DNA from: Labia minor
Taxonomy: Eukaryota > Arthropoda > Insecta > Dermaptera > Spongiphoridae
DNA: 64,000 bases
Direction: 5' to 3'
Assembly (NCBI GenBank): GCA_963082975.1
Contig: OY720344.1
Span: 64,694,546 to 64,758,545 of the forward strand
Position numbers and translations under genes: made by a program
In this document: positions 22,495 through 32,499 of the stretch, one piece after another
Layout: the number at the start of each line of letters is the position of its first letter
Numbering within the stretch: the first letter of the stretch is position 1
Notes under the pieces: generated by a model
The model's input: the letters and a program-made list of their open reading frames with translations, nothing else
Told to the model about the DNA's origin: nothing
The model's database searches: none

Positions 22495-23628
22495 ATGGAT
22501 GAAGACTCGATAACAAATGTGGAAGTCCAAGAGGAAAATTTAGAAACAAATATTCAAAACGAAGAAAATATAGAATTAAATATTGATGACAAAAAGAAAG
22601 AAAATGTAAATTTAACAAATGTAGATAAACAAGAGCAAAGCCTAAAGGATGATGATGAAAATGTACAAAAAAATAAAAAAGATACAGAATATATAAATGA
22701 AATAGAAATGGAAGAATCTGATGAAAAAGACGAAAGCACCTCGATGGAAACAGATGAAGTGAAAAAGTCTAAAGAAGTGACAAAAGAACAAAAAACAGAA
22801 TCCGAAACTAAGTCAAAAGAAGAGAAAACAGAGAAAATTGATACGAAAGAAACTAAAGTAAATGAATCTACAGAAGAAAAAGAAACAACTAAAGAGGAAA
22901 AAGATGTGAAAAAGGCAGAAGAAACCAAACCAGAAGTTAAAGAAGAAAAAGAAGCCTCTTCTGAAGAGAAGAAGAAAGAAGAGAGTGGAAATGAAAAGAT
23001 GGAGGTAGAAAAAAAAGAAGAACCAGAAAAGAAAGAAGTAATAGAAGAAAAAGAAGAAACTGATAAGGAAGAATCTGATATAAAAGAAGAGACTGAAAAA
23101 GAGGAAGTCAAAGAAAAGAATGAAGTTGCAGATAAAGAATCTCCAAAAACTGATAATGGAAAAAAGACTGAAAGTAAAGTTAATGAAGAGGATAAATCAA
23201 ATGAAGGTGAATCAATGGAAGTTGATAAGGATGAAAGCACTTCAGAAGATCAAAATAAAACAATTCGAGAAGAAGATTTTGATCCCAATGATAAAATTTT
23301 TGATCTTGATAAAACACAAACTACAAGTAAAGTTGGAACTGAAGATAGTATATTAAATAAAGAAAAGGAAGACTTTAATTTTTATGAGGTTAGTGAATTA
23401 AAAGAAATAATGAATGTAAATTTAGATTTAGAAACAGACATAAATAATTTATCCGAATCACAAGATATGGATGATAAGAAAAGTATATTTGATGTGCAAT
23501 CTAATAAACTATTTTATCCTGCTCATTGTGTGAAGAAAGAAATTGATAAATATGGAAAAAGGAAGAAGGTGAAGTGGAGAGACAAGATAGAATGTTGTGA
23601 AGGCGCCGATGACAACTACGAGAATTGA
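22495..23628 (+). CDS. Charged Glu/Lys-rich ORF2 in place of pol
   Basis: This frame codes for 377 residues from its first ATG. It is open from about 22300, so the product could be about 435 residues if reached by -1 frameshifting from gag. Residues 1-260 are low-complexity, with repeated KEE, EEK and EVKEEKE runs plus Ser/Thr-Asp/Glu, probably disordered or helical. The last about 40 residues change character: FYPAHCVKKEIDKYGKRKKV, then KWRDKIECCEGADDNYEN, directly before the polypurine tract. That end could be a remnant of a pol C-terminal tail, because such tails lie at this position in gypsy-like elements. No protease, RT or integrase motifs are visible. Function is unknown. Confidence 0.75.
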   Translation: MDEDSITNVEVQEENLETNIQNEENIELNIDDKKKENVNLTNVDKQEQSLKDDDENVQKNKKDTEYINEIEMEESDEKDESTSMETDEVKKSKEVTKEQKTESETKSKEEKTEKIDTKETKVNESTEEKETTKEEKDVKKAEETKPEVKEEKEASSEEKKKEESGNEKMEVEKKEEPEKKEVIEEKEETDKEESDIKEETEKEEVKEKNEVADKESPKTDNGKKTESKVNEEDKSNEGESMEVDKDESTSEDQNKTIREEDFDPNDKIFDLDKTQTTSKVGTEDSILNKEKEDFNFYEVSELKEIMNVNLDLETDINNLSESQDMDDKKSIFDVQSNKLFYPAHCVKKEIDKYGKRKKVKWRDKIECCEGADDNYEN

Positions 23629-23663
23629 CATTCGGGTCGAATATCACCAAAGAGGGGGTGAGT

Positions 23664-24242
23664 TATAGGATCTGAAAAAATGAAATTTATTTTATTTTAT
23701 TATTTTCCTACGAAGATGTTCTCGGAGCGACTAAGCAAATTCCTGTTGCGCCGGGACATATATTTAAAACCTCGCTACCCCCTCTTAGAAGCTTACGATT
23801 GGCTATAATAAGCTGGCCATCTATTGGCTCTTCGTTCAGCGCCTAGCACGCTATTGGTTATCGAGAGTCCCCACCACTCCGCCTAGATGTTGCCAGCCGG
23901 GTATAAAAAGCCGTGAAGCAGGCTAGCTTGCCAGTTGCCAGTAGCAGCAGTAGCAGCAGTAGCAGTAGTAGCAGTTGTGATTCAAGACGTTAAGAAGAAC
24001 ATATACGAAGAACGAAGAACGAAGAACCGAAGATTTCCAAGACGTTTATTTTTATCTGTGTATATATTTTTTGCTAATATTTCTAAACAAAAACCTTATA
24101 TTTTTTGCTACACTTTTCAATAAAAACGATATATTTTTTGCTAATACTTTTCATCAAAAACGATATTATTTTTGCTACTTTTTTCTTCAAAAACGATATT
24201 TTTTAATACATCTGCTTCACTATCGAAGCCACCAACCCTACA
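23664..24242 (+). repeat. 3' long terminal repeat (middle LTR of the array)
   Basis: The LTR follows the purine tract AAAGAGGGGG (23649-23658). It carries TATA at 23902-23910 and AATAAA at 24119-24124. It differs from the 5' LTR at one base as read, which indicates a recent insertion. The sequence runs on into a second leader and gag start, so it serves as the 5' LTR of the partial downstream copy. Confidence 0.88.
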
Positions 24243-24535
24243 ATTTGAGGGCTCAGTCCGAGATTGAAGAATCATTACCCCTAGTAACCACGAAGAAACA
24301 AGAGCCAATTCGAGGAAATATCCAGTCTTCAAGATACAAGACATACGCCTTTCAAAATGACTTCCTTTGAAACTATCCCATTCGTTCAACGTCAGCTAGC
24401 CTTGGCTGAATTCAAGATTATATATATTTTTTGCTAATACTTTTCATCAAAAACGATATTATTTTTGCTACTTTTTTCTTCAAAAACGATATTTTTTAAT
24501 ACATCTGCTTCACTATCGAAGCCACCAACCCTACA
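24243..24535 (+). pseudogene. Deleted second copy: leader, gag start and LTR 3' end
   Basis: The sequence repeats the leader and the first 21 codons of gag (ATG at 24357), then jumps within TATATA at 24421 into the last 114 bases of an LTR, ending ...CCTACA at 24535. A tandem LTR-internal-LTR array followed by a deletion at a short TATA microhomology would explain it. The gag fragment cannot make a useful protein. Confidence 0.8.
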
Positions 24536-24547
24536 TATATATATATA

Positions 24548-25159
24548 CTAGCTGCTCCGAGCGCCTTCGGCGCTCTCCACACCTAGACGGGGGCTCCGCC
24601 CCTGTACCCCCTATAACCATCTAACTCCTACCCTGTCCCATCTCTATAGTTTTTTATATATGTTTATTTATGCAGAAAAAATTAATTGACATAATTATTA
24701 ATTTAATAAAATAAAATTTAATAATAAAATTTAATTTAATAAAATAAAATTATTTAATAAAATATTAAAATAATAAAAATTAATAAATTTGTAAAAAAAA
24801 TATATAATACTTAAAAAAAATATGCCTTTGCGAGTTTCGAACTAAGAGTGCAAAGTCATAAGATAACGCCTTAGACGGTTCACCCACGAACCACTTTTGT
24901 TTGGAAGTCTCCTATTACGATATATATATACATGTCAAATACATGGCAGTGCCTCTATGATCTCTAGCATTGTAACTAAACTATTTTCATTTAAATACCT
25001 CCCCCTGGACATACCTTACCAATTAGCCGTTTAATAAAAGAAGTCTGACATGCCCTGAGACCTACTAAATATGCATAAAAAATTTCATAAGAATCGGTCC
25101 AGCCGTTTCGGAGGAGTATTATTTCAAAGTTTTGTGACACGAGAATTTTATATATAAGA
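24548..25159 (-). mobile_element. Complete non-autonomous Helitron, copy 1 of a head-to-tail pair
   Basis: On the minus strand it runs from TCTTATATATAAAATTCTCG at 25159 to the hairpin GAGCGCCGAAGGCGCTC, 11 bases and CTAG at 24548. The length is 612 bp with no coding capacity. A tRNA-like module lies at 24823-24892. Its 5' end directly abuts the 3' CTAG of the next copy, without intervening bases, so the two are in tandem. The left neighbour is the LTR element's end plus a short TA run. Confidence 0.88.
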
Positions 25160-25894
25160 CTAGCTCATCCGAGCGCCTTCGGCGCTCTCCACACCTAGAC
25201 GGGGGCTCCGCCCCCTGTACCCCCCCGAGTGGTACATAGTATTTGGTTAAGAGTAGTAAAAGGTTTTCATCCATTTTGTTTCAATCAGTATATTACATAA
25301 AACATTCATTTCTTTTTGTGTTCTTATTTATAATATATTAGATCATATATTTCAAATGAATAATAAATAAATTAAAATGAGAACTTTTAGAATAAATTAT
25401 TTAATTGAATTGATAACGGAATTTTGTAAATTAAACCACATATTGATATTTGTTATTGTAAATTTATTCAAAAAATACAAAAATATACACAACGTTTCGA
25501 TTGCAGAAGTAGCAAATATCAATATGTGCTTTAATTTACAAAATTCCGTTATAAATAAAAACAACCACCAAAGCTTTAATAATTTAATATAATTGAATTG
25601 ATATTTGAATATTAGAATTTAAAATAAAAAGTGAAATATTACAATAATTTTTAAATTCTGAGCAAATGTCAAATTATCGCCACCAGCGCCTCTATGAGCT
25701 AGTATGGTAACTAAACTATTTTTAATTAATTAGCATTTCCTGGACACACCTTACCAATTAGCGGTTTTCTAAAGGAAGTCTGACATGCCCTGAGACCTAC
25801 TGAATATACATAAAAAATTTCATAAGAATCGGTCAAGCCGTTTCGGAGGAGTATGATTTCAAAGTTTTGTGACACGAGAATTTTATATATAAGA
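25160..25894 (-). mobile_element. Complete non-autonomous Helitron, copy 2 of the pair
   Basis: The same termini occur, with TC at 25894 and the hairpin and CTAG at 25160. The interior differs from copy 1: it lacks the tRNA-like module and instead holds an inverted repeat at 25413-25552. The 3' third matches the solo end at 15038-15205. The flanks are A before the 5' TC and copy 1 after the CTAG. Confidence 0.88.
25413..25552. repeat. Long hairpin inside a Helitron
   Basis: The arms are AACGGAATTTTGTAAATTAA with CCACATATTGATATTTG, and their near-complement at 25511-25552. They are separated by about 50 bases with TTTCGATTGCAG. Arms of about 40 bases with few mismatches could fold in RNA or mark a small foldback nested in the Helitron. 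Confidence 0.75.
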
Positions 25895-25899
25895 TATTT

Positions 25900-26840
25900 T
25901 ATATAAGAAAAACTGCATTATAATTTTTTCTAAAAATTTTTTTACGAAATTTTAATTTATATATTTTGTAAGTTCAAGATGTAAATGTAGAGGGGAATTT
26001 TTTTTTACATATATGTAGCTAATGATATTATTTAAAAATTTAAATTTTATTTGGGTAATTTAAATTTAAATTTTAATGATAGAAAAAAAATCTCTATTTT
26101 ATTTTTCTTCTTAAAAAAAATTTCTTAAAGTTATTGAACCTTTTTTATAAATTTAGATAAAATTTTGATAATTATGTTTCTGGTAATTTATGAATACTTT
26201 TTGAATAAAATTAATTTTTATTTTTATATATTTCTTTCAATTACTTTGTATTTGTAATACGCATTTAAATTATAATAGGATGAAAGGATAGTTCTAACCA
26301 ATCGAATCGTCTAATGTTTAAACGTCATTTGTAGTATGTGCAATATTAGCAAATATCATAAATTATTAATTTGAGAGAAATGTCATTTGATCTTCAGTTT
26401 ATATATAATCAGGACAATTAAAAAAGAGTTTCAAATGAATTATTTATTTATGAGGGGGGGGGGGGAATACCAGAGAGAATATTATTTAGGAAATAAAATA
26501 TTTGACCATAAAACGAAAGAATGAAGCTGGGAAAATTTTGAAATAGAAAATTTTGATGATATTATTCTTAATTAATAAATGGTAGAATATGGAGACAAAC
26601 CCATTTATTCCTTTCTTCTTTTAATTAAAAATCCTAGACAGATATTCAATTTCTTTTTGTGATTACTTTTACTTTTATTTTTTATTTTTGAGTAGTTTAT
26701 AAAAGGTAATTTCAAATAATAATTGCATTGGATTTTTCATTTTGTGATCCTATAATGGCTGGAGATATTCAATATATTTGGAGAGAATTGTTTAAATAAA
26801 AGTAATTTGAAATAAAAAAAAAATGAAAAAATCAGGTGAA
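25900..26840. other. AT-rich non-coding stretch
   Basis: Nothing recognised. A G homopolymer of about 13 bases starts near 26454. Confidence 0.6.
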
Positions 26841-26859
26841 TTTCTATTTTTTTTTTTTA

Positions 26860-27130
26860 AGGAGTGACTTTTTACGTCAATTTGCATGTAAATCTGTTAG
26901 GGGTTTTGCGAGTTGTGCATTAGAAATGGAAAGTGCTGTTTTAATTTCAATCTGCGTCGAGTGGACGTCGGATGTAAGGGCCATAAGAAGGAAAAGGTGG
27001 GCTTCCTCAACATGCAGCAGACGATATTACTCTGGGTCCAACTTTATATATGTAAAGGACTATTATACGTTGAGAGAGAGTGGGAAGTAATTTCAAACCT
27101 TTTTCATATAAAGGGCGTGAAAAATATTTT
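26860..27130 (+). other. GC-balanced island with overlapping open frames
   Basis: A polypyrimidine run ending TTTTTTTTAAG at about 26861 could be a splice acceptor. Two plus-strand frames are open: one gives SDFLRQFACKSVRGFA and onward to a stop near 27090; the other gives a cysteine-bearing peptide (CELCIRNGKCCFNFN) to about 27161. A GTAAGG donor-like site occurs near 26970. Neither product is recognised. It is an exon or conserved non-coding candidate. Confidence 0.3.
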
Positions 27131-27233
27131 TTTTTCTCTCTTTACATTTCTTTTTTTATAACATAATCATTTAGATTTGAAATAAAATTTGTTTTTATTA
27201 AAAAGTTTGAAATTGAATTTTTTTTAATAAAAT

Positions 27234-27241
27234 AAAAAAAA
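27234..27241 (-). terminator. Pol III terminator of tRNA-iMet
   Basis: Eight consecutive T on the minus strand begin two bases after the end of the mature tRNA. Confidence 0.85.
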
Positions 27242-27242
27242 T

Positions 27243-27314
27243 TAGCAGAGCGTGGTTTCGATCCACGGACCTCTGGGTTATGGGCCCAGCACGCTTCCGC
27301 TGCGCCACTCTGCT
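27243..27314 (-). tRNA. Initiator tRNA-Met (CAT)
   Basis: The 72-base sequence folds as a full cloverleaf on the minus strand. It starts AGCAGAGTGGCGCAGCGG with the A1:T72 pair and discriminator A73. The anticodon stem carries three G:C pairs (GGG/CCC) beside the loop, which are initiator hallmarks. The anticodon CAT lies at 27282-27280, and the T-loop reads ATCGAAAC rather than TTC, as in eukaryotic initiators. The internal A and B boxes are intact. A run of eight T follows on the minus strand (27241-27234) as a Pol III terminator. It appears functional. Confidence 0.97.
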
Positions 27315-27319
27315 TTTAT

Positions 27320-28185
27320 TATATAATTCTAATACACATCTATACCTCTATATATACTCCGTAATAAGAGCAAACGAAGAAATTTGAAAAACCAATCTTG
27401 AAGTGTGGATGAAAAATAAAACGATTTCATTTCATTCTAATAATAAAAAAAGTAAGATATTTTTTTCTAAATAATTGAATAAAAATATAAATAAATAAAA
27501 AAGGTTTCTAAAATTATACTATATTCATTAAAAGATAGAGAGAATATAAAATATTAAATAATAGATAAAAAAATAATATATGTGTACATGCTTGAATTTA
27601 GATCAAGCAGAAGTAAAATATTAAATATTATTAACCAAAATATATTTTTCGTTTAGAGTTCTTTAGATGACAATTCTTATGTGAGAATAATTTAATATTC
27701 GATAAATATAGGGTTTCACTATTTGCCCATATTGTCGGAATTAGGGCAATATATAATACAAATACGTAATGCTTCAGTCTTGATTTTAAAGTCAAATCGC
27801 AGTTCCCTTTAACGAATATTTCGTTTCCCAAGATATTTTTAATATTTGATTTCATTTTATTCCCCAGTTTTTTTCCTCATTTTTTGTATATATATATATA
27901 TATATATATCGTACATGAAATCAATCTCCATCTTGAAGGTGAAAATGTGTTCTTCTCTCTGAAGAGAATATTTAAAATTCACTACCAGAATTATAAGGTT
28001 ATAAAAATTACTTATCACGTTTTCAATTTCCTGCCTTTGGATTTTATATTTTCCAAAAAAATAATCCGGAATCTTTGTGAATATTTTAAACTATTTTTTT
28101 TAAATAATTCAATAAATTAAATAAATAAATTATATTAGTGCGAAAATAATTCATATTGGCCATATGAGTGCTAAAAACATGTTAT
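27320..28185. other. AT-rich non-coding stretch
   Basis: Only AT-rich sequence and a TA microsatellite (about 27886-27909) are present. The short frames on both strands are not convincing. Confidence 0.55.
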
Positions 28186-28199
28186 TGGATAGAACATTA

Positions 28200-28440
28200 A
28201 TTTTTGACCTGCTCTGACTTTTGCACGATGCCGCCTAACCGGGCACAGCGGATTATCACAACCTATTATATCTTGATTTTCTTGTTCGGAGGTTTCTAAT
28301 TCATATTTCAATTTTAATCACGTAGGATAGCTGGAATTCATTCCCTTTGATCACAGCTAAAGAAAAATTCCTTTGCCAGGTCTGGGACTTGAACTCGAGT
28401 CCACAAGCTTGAAAGACAAGCGTACCCTCCCCACAAATGC
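28200..28440 (-). repeat. Possible tRNA-derived SINE
   Basis: On the minus strand, CGCTTGTCTTTCAAGCTTGT and then GACTCGAGTTCAAGTCCCAG resemble an anticodon arm and a B-box/T-arm. A GC-balanced non-coding body of about 170 bases follows. No poly-A tail or duplication was found, and no second copy occurs in the window, so the class is a guess. Confidence 0.4.
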
Positions 28441-28449
28441 GTGTAGTAT

Positions 28450-29545
28450 TTAATAGTCTTTATATAAGTAATTAATTTTATATTAAAACAAGATAATCAT
28501 AATAAATAGTTTAAAAAATAAAATAAATAAATTTCATATAATATTGAATTTTATACGAATATATATATATTATTACTATTACTCGTAGAATAATTTCATT
28601 TTTTTAGAAATTTCTTACGTGTGAAAATAAACTAATTGTAAGATAAATATTTATTTATCTTGTCTCAATTATTTACAGGTAGTTATATTGTCATATTTTT
28701 TTATTGATGACATAACTTTAATTTCTATTAGTATGTATATTTACTTCTAACATCATTTAGCAAAATTAATTGTTCAATAATAAAATAAATAAAAATAATA
28801 ATTTCATCATATTTATTGTATCTTTACATTGAAAAAGATATTACTAATCAACAGCGCCTGATATATATGCAACCAGAAATCAAAATGATATTAACAAATT
28901 ATGTAAAATAGTTATTCATACATTAATATATATCATTAATTGATACATACATAAATTAAACTGTTTAATATTTTAAAAATTATATAGTTAATAGGTCTAA
29001 AAAGAAATCAAATTATATTTTCACTCAGCAGTAATCATTTTTTATTACATGACAAGACTAGTACTTCCTTTTCACATACTGAAATAAACTTTTATACAAA
29101 TATATTTCGATAAACAAATTAAAATAATATAAAATCTCTTCAGATATAAAAATAATACAGGACAATACATTTATTTTAAAAAAAATAACGATTTGAAATG
29201 TTTACTTTTTGGAAAATTAGCTGGAGTGTCTCCACTCGACTATCTCGCAATTTGAATTGGATTAAATAACATAATATATTATATTTAAATTAAATTTAAT
29301 TAATTATAAATTATAAATAATAAATAATAAATATTAAACCAGCGCATGTTTGGCTTTTTGTTGATGGCACCACGTTACGTGTTGGCGCGTGAGATTTGCA
29401 GTGTTAACAAATTAATTCTGGTAATTTTAGCGAATCAATCAAGCTGAAATTCTATATATAGCAGTTTTATACAATTATTAATCATGTGAAAAATTATCAA
29501 ACATATATCTTTATTTTTACGGTCACTTTAGAGGAAAAAAAATCA
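28450..29545. other. AT-rich non-coding stretch
   Basis: No gene seen. A small GC-balanced patch lies at 29340-29410 (GGCACCACGTTACGTGTTGG, with the palindrome CACGTTACGTG). Confidence 0.5.
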
Positions 29546-29549
29546 AAAC

Positions 29550-29843
29550 GTTGTAGGTAATGACCCTCTTCCGGTTGACCTACATTTCTCAAAAGTTGAT
29601 AGAAAACTATGAATTTTGAATAATGTCCATGTACCAAATTTCATCATTCTAGCTCAAACCGTTTTTGCGTAATCTTGCCTACATACATACACACACACAT
29701 ACACACACACACACACACATACAGACATTTTTCTCAACCTTAGTGAAAATGATTCAGGAACCTTCAAAACGTATAAAAACATCAAAATCTCAACATCGAA
29801 AATTTTCGTGATCGCAATACTATCTCTGGCGAGATAGTAAAAA
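29550..29843 (-). repeat. Longest copy of the ACTATCTC dispersed repeat
   Basis: This is the inverted copy of the sequence at 17165-17312, extended at the other side by TACCAAATTTCATCATTCTA, GCTCAAACCG and a CA microsatellite. The terminal ACTATCTCTGGCGAGATAGT is conserved. The CCAAATTTCATC motif is common near ends of arthropod repeat families. Confidence 0.75.
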
Positions 29844-29849
29844 TTGAAC

Positions 29850-31055
29850 ATTGAACTTCAAATTAATCTTATATTACTTGGCTAATAATAGTTTTTTTTA
29901 GAAGTGGATCAATGTGTTCACCTTTGAATGTATATAAATCATATGTCAAAATTCGTTATCAACTTTAACTTTTTATCAAATTCAACTAATGTATTTGAAA
30001 AGAGAGGCATATCAATCAATAAGGAATGTGTTTATTTAAAAAAAATAAAAAATTCAATAAGAATAATGTTATATCAAGAAATCATACTCATTCAGTCTAT
30101 TATGATTGAATAAACTATTGATAAAAATAAAATAGTTGAGTGGCAGACATATTATGTAATGGATACTAACGTGAAAATATATAATAATGTCAAGTATTTC
30201 ATGCAAAATGAAGGAAAATAATTTGATGGAAAATAAAATCATGAGCTCATGGTTACAACTCCTTGGAGTAGATAATCGCTCTCATATTAAATTTTTCCGA
30301 ATTACCACCATATATAAATAATATAAACGAATAAAAATGTGTATATTCATTGTAATATATAACCCAATTTTACATTTATTGTAAAGGATATTAATCCGGT
30401 TACATATGCATATACGTACAACATATTATATATATATATATATATATATATGAATTCTTGTATGTTAATATGATATGTTAAAAAACATTAATAATTCACA
30501 TTTTGAAATGGATTCTGTATCTCAACACCAGAGTAGCAAATTGCATTTTTAACTGATAACTTTTTTTGTTGGATTTTGTTGCCATAAAAGTAAACAAGTT
30601 AAATGAGAGGGGTGGTTGAAATGCTAATTCATTTTTTTCTAAATATGTTATCTTTAAAGAAATTAAATTTTAAACTAAAAAACAAAAACAAGATTAGCTT
30701 TCGACTTTTTTTGTTGTTTCTTTTTACTCTATATTAAATCTAAACAAAAACATTCCCTTTTAAAAGTATATATAATTATATCAATAACGAAGAAATATAT
30801 TCAGTATATTTGAAAAATAAAATTTGTTAAAACCTTTATTGTCAAAAATAAAAATAATTAAATTGACTGTAAAATGGCGGAGATTACATAACGTCTTCAC
30901 TAAATGTAGTTATGATTAGGGTTTATACAAAAACCGACATTTTAGAAAACCGGTTTTCGAATAGTAATTTTCCCAGAAAATCGTTTTTAACCGGTTTCGA
31001 ATTTTTATAAAAAAAATTTTTACTCGAATATTTTCTGATTCGAACAACAAATTTT
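29850..31055. other. AT-rich stretch
   Basis: TA microsatellite at about 30424-30450. At 30915-31030, repeated AAACCGGTTTTCGAA-type words suggest the end of an unidentified hAT-like element next to the R1-like LINE. No host gene was seen. Confidence 0.45.
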
Positions 31056-31059
31056 AACA

Positions 31060-32494
31060 GAAAATTTAGAGTGATTAAAGGCAGTCCGCTGTATGCTGTA
31101 TTTCCTTCGAGCAACGTCCTTCGAAAAGAGGTCTTTTATTATAGTTCTCACCCATTTTTCTTCGTTTAAGTGAGGTGCCGTACTTTCCTTAGCTCCTATT
31201 TTGTTATTTACTATTTTGTAAGGAAGACCGCATGGGTCGTTCTCTATTTCTTCTAACAGGTTTCGCCATTTCTTTAGTTTTCTTTTTTTATGGCCTTCTT
31301 TAGCTGTTGTTTTGCCTCTTTATATAGCCCGTTTATCATTGGGCAGCCCTTTGATCTGGTCGCTTTTCTTTTAGCTTTAACGCAGTTGTGCCTTAGAATT
31401 GCGATTTCATCTGTCCACCAATATTTCGGACAAACGGTGACCTCTTACCGGTATGTACGAGTGATTCTTTTTCTAGAACTTCCTAACATGTAATCTTTCT
31501 TGCCACGTACTGACTCGCCAGCGTCAGATCTAATATAGATTCTGCCGTGCCTCTGTGGAACGTAGTTTTGTCACCCATATTTACAACCACCAGGTCCAGA
31601 ATAGGTACCATCTCTTCCACGAGAATGCCACGCCAATCTCGACTTCTTTCTCCCCAAAATGGGGATTTGGCATTCAGATCGCTGCCCTGCCACTTTCGTC
31701 CTCATACCATTCAGACGACTCGATTCTACTCCGGTGCTCAGACAGCAGTAATATATCTGCGTTGCATTCCGCCGCAGTCTGCAAGCACAAGTTTTAAACA
31801 ATCTTTCCTCTATTCAAATTTAATTGTAGAAAAGTTATTTTCCCTTCTCCCTCTAAATCATTTGGACTTTTTGTCGTCATTTATTTGACCGTGTTTTGAT
31901 CTCTTGGAGAACCCTACGAAATGCTTGGCAACCCCCGGAACCCAAAGCATGCGATGTCTCGCTATTCTTTAGATTCATTTCTTTACATAAGATACATTTC
32001 GGGGCGTTTTTACAGTCACTTCTTTTGTGACCTTTTTCGCCGCAGTTGAAACATTTACCGCTTCCCCTTTAAGGTCCTTTGCAAACAGTTCGTACATGTC
32101 CAAACTCTAAGCAATTAGAGCACTGGATTACTTTTGCCCATTCTCTAATTCGGCAGATAACCCAACCGATCTTAATCTTGCCTGCGTTAAGTAAAGCTTC
32201 AGCATGCTTGCTCGGAATAACCACGATAGCCAGGACCTGTTGTCTAGCGTTGGGTTTCGTAAGCGATATTGACCCATCTAACGTTGCTACTTTAAGTTCT
32301 GCTTTTAGCGCCATCTGTACCTTTTCCTTAGTAGTACAGCAGTCTAAGTCTCTTATCTCCAATTTGGTTTTAGGTTTAAGCACCCTCACACCAGCATTCT
32401 CTCTTAGTATAGCTTGTAGTTTCTCCTTGAATTCGGTATTATTCTGAGTGCTATTTCCTAGCTCTAGAAGTATACTTTGCACAAGGGCGGGCAA
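31060..32494 (-). pseudogene. R1/LOA-type LINE, ORF1 C-terminus and ORF2 endonuclease start
   Basis: On the minus strand ORF1 runs from 32494. It has an alpha/beta region and then three zinc knuckles: CSNCLEFGHVRTVC, CFNCGEKGHKRSDC and CILCKEMNL...C. An internal TAA near 32069 separates the first from the others. The ORF1 stop overlaps the ORF2 start as TAAATG (ATG at 31880). ORF2 shows endonuclease pieces (ADILLLSEHRSR, SRDWRGILVEEM, TFHRGTAESILDLTLAS) broken by stops and frameshifts. It ends before any RT domain, about 31060. The three-knuckle ORF1 with overlapping ORF2 is typical of R1-clade LINEs. Dead copy. Confidence 0.85.
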
Positions 32495-32499
32495 AGAAA

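Larger units (their letters stand above)
20417..24535 (+). mobile_element. Young non-autonomous LTR retrotransposon plus a tandem partial copy
   Basis: The order is LTR (20417-20995), leader with a tRNA-Pro-like primer site, gag (21110-22363), a charged ORF2 (22495-23628), polypurine tract (23649-23658), LTR (23664-24242), a second leader with the first 21 codons of gag (24243-24421), and the last 114 bases of a third LTR (24422-24535). The two full LTRs have the same length and differ, as read, only at 20644 (C) versus 23891 (T). No protease, reverse transcriptase, RNase H or integrase core is encoded, so it must rely on another element's enzymes. It sits in a TA microsatellite, which hides the short target duplication. 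A Ty3/gypsy-like origin is inferred from the Gag type. Confidence 0.9.

Noticed and set aside
22554..23240. Long Ser/Phe-rich minus-strand frame of 228 codons
   Set aside because: It is the antisense of the Glu/Lys-rich ORF2; GAA/AAA repeats give stop-free TTC/TTT on the other strand.
31290..31888. Several plus-strand frames of 67-113 codons
   Set aside because: They are opposite to the recognisable LINE endonuclease on the minus strand.
32079..32447. Plus-strand 122-codon frame
   Set aside because: Antisense of the LINE ORF1 zinc-knuckle protein on the minus strand, which has clear motifs.
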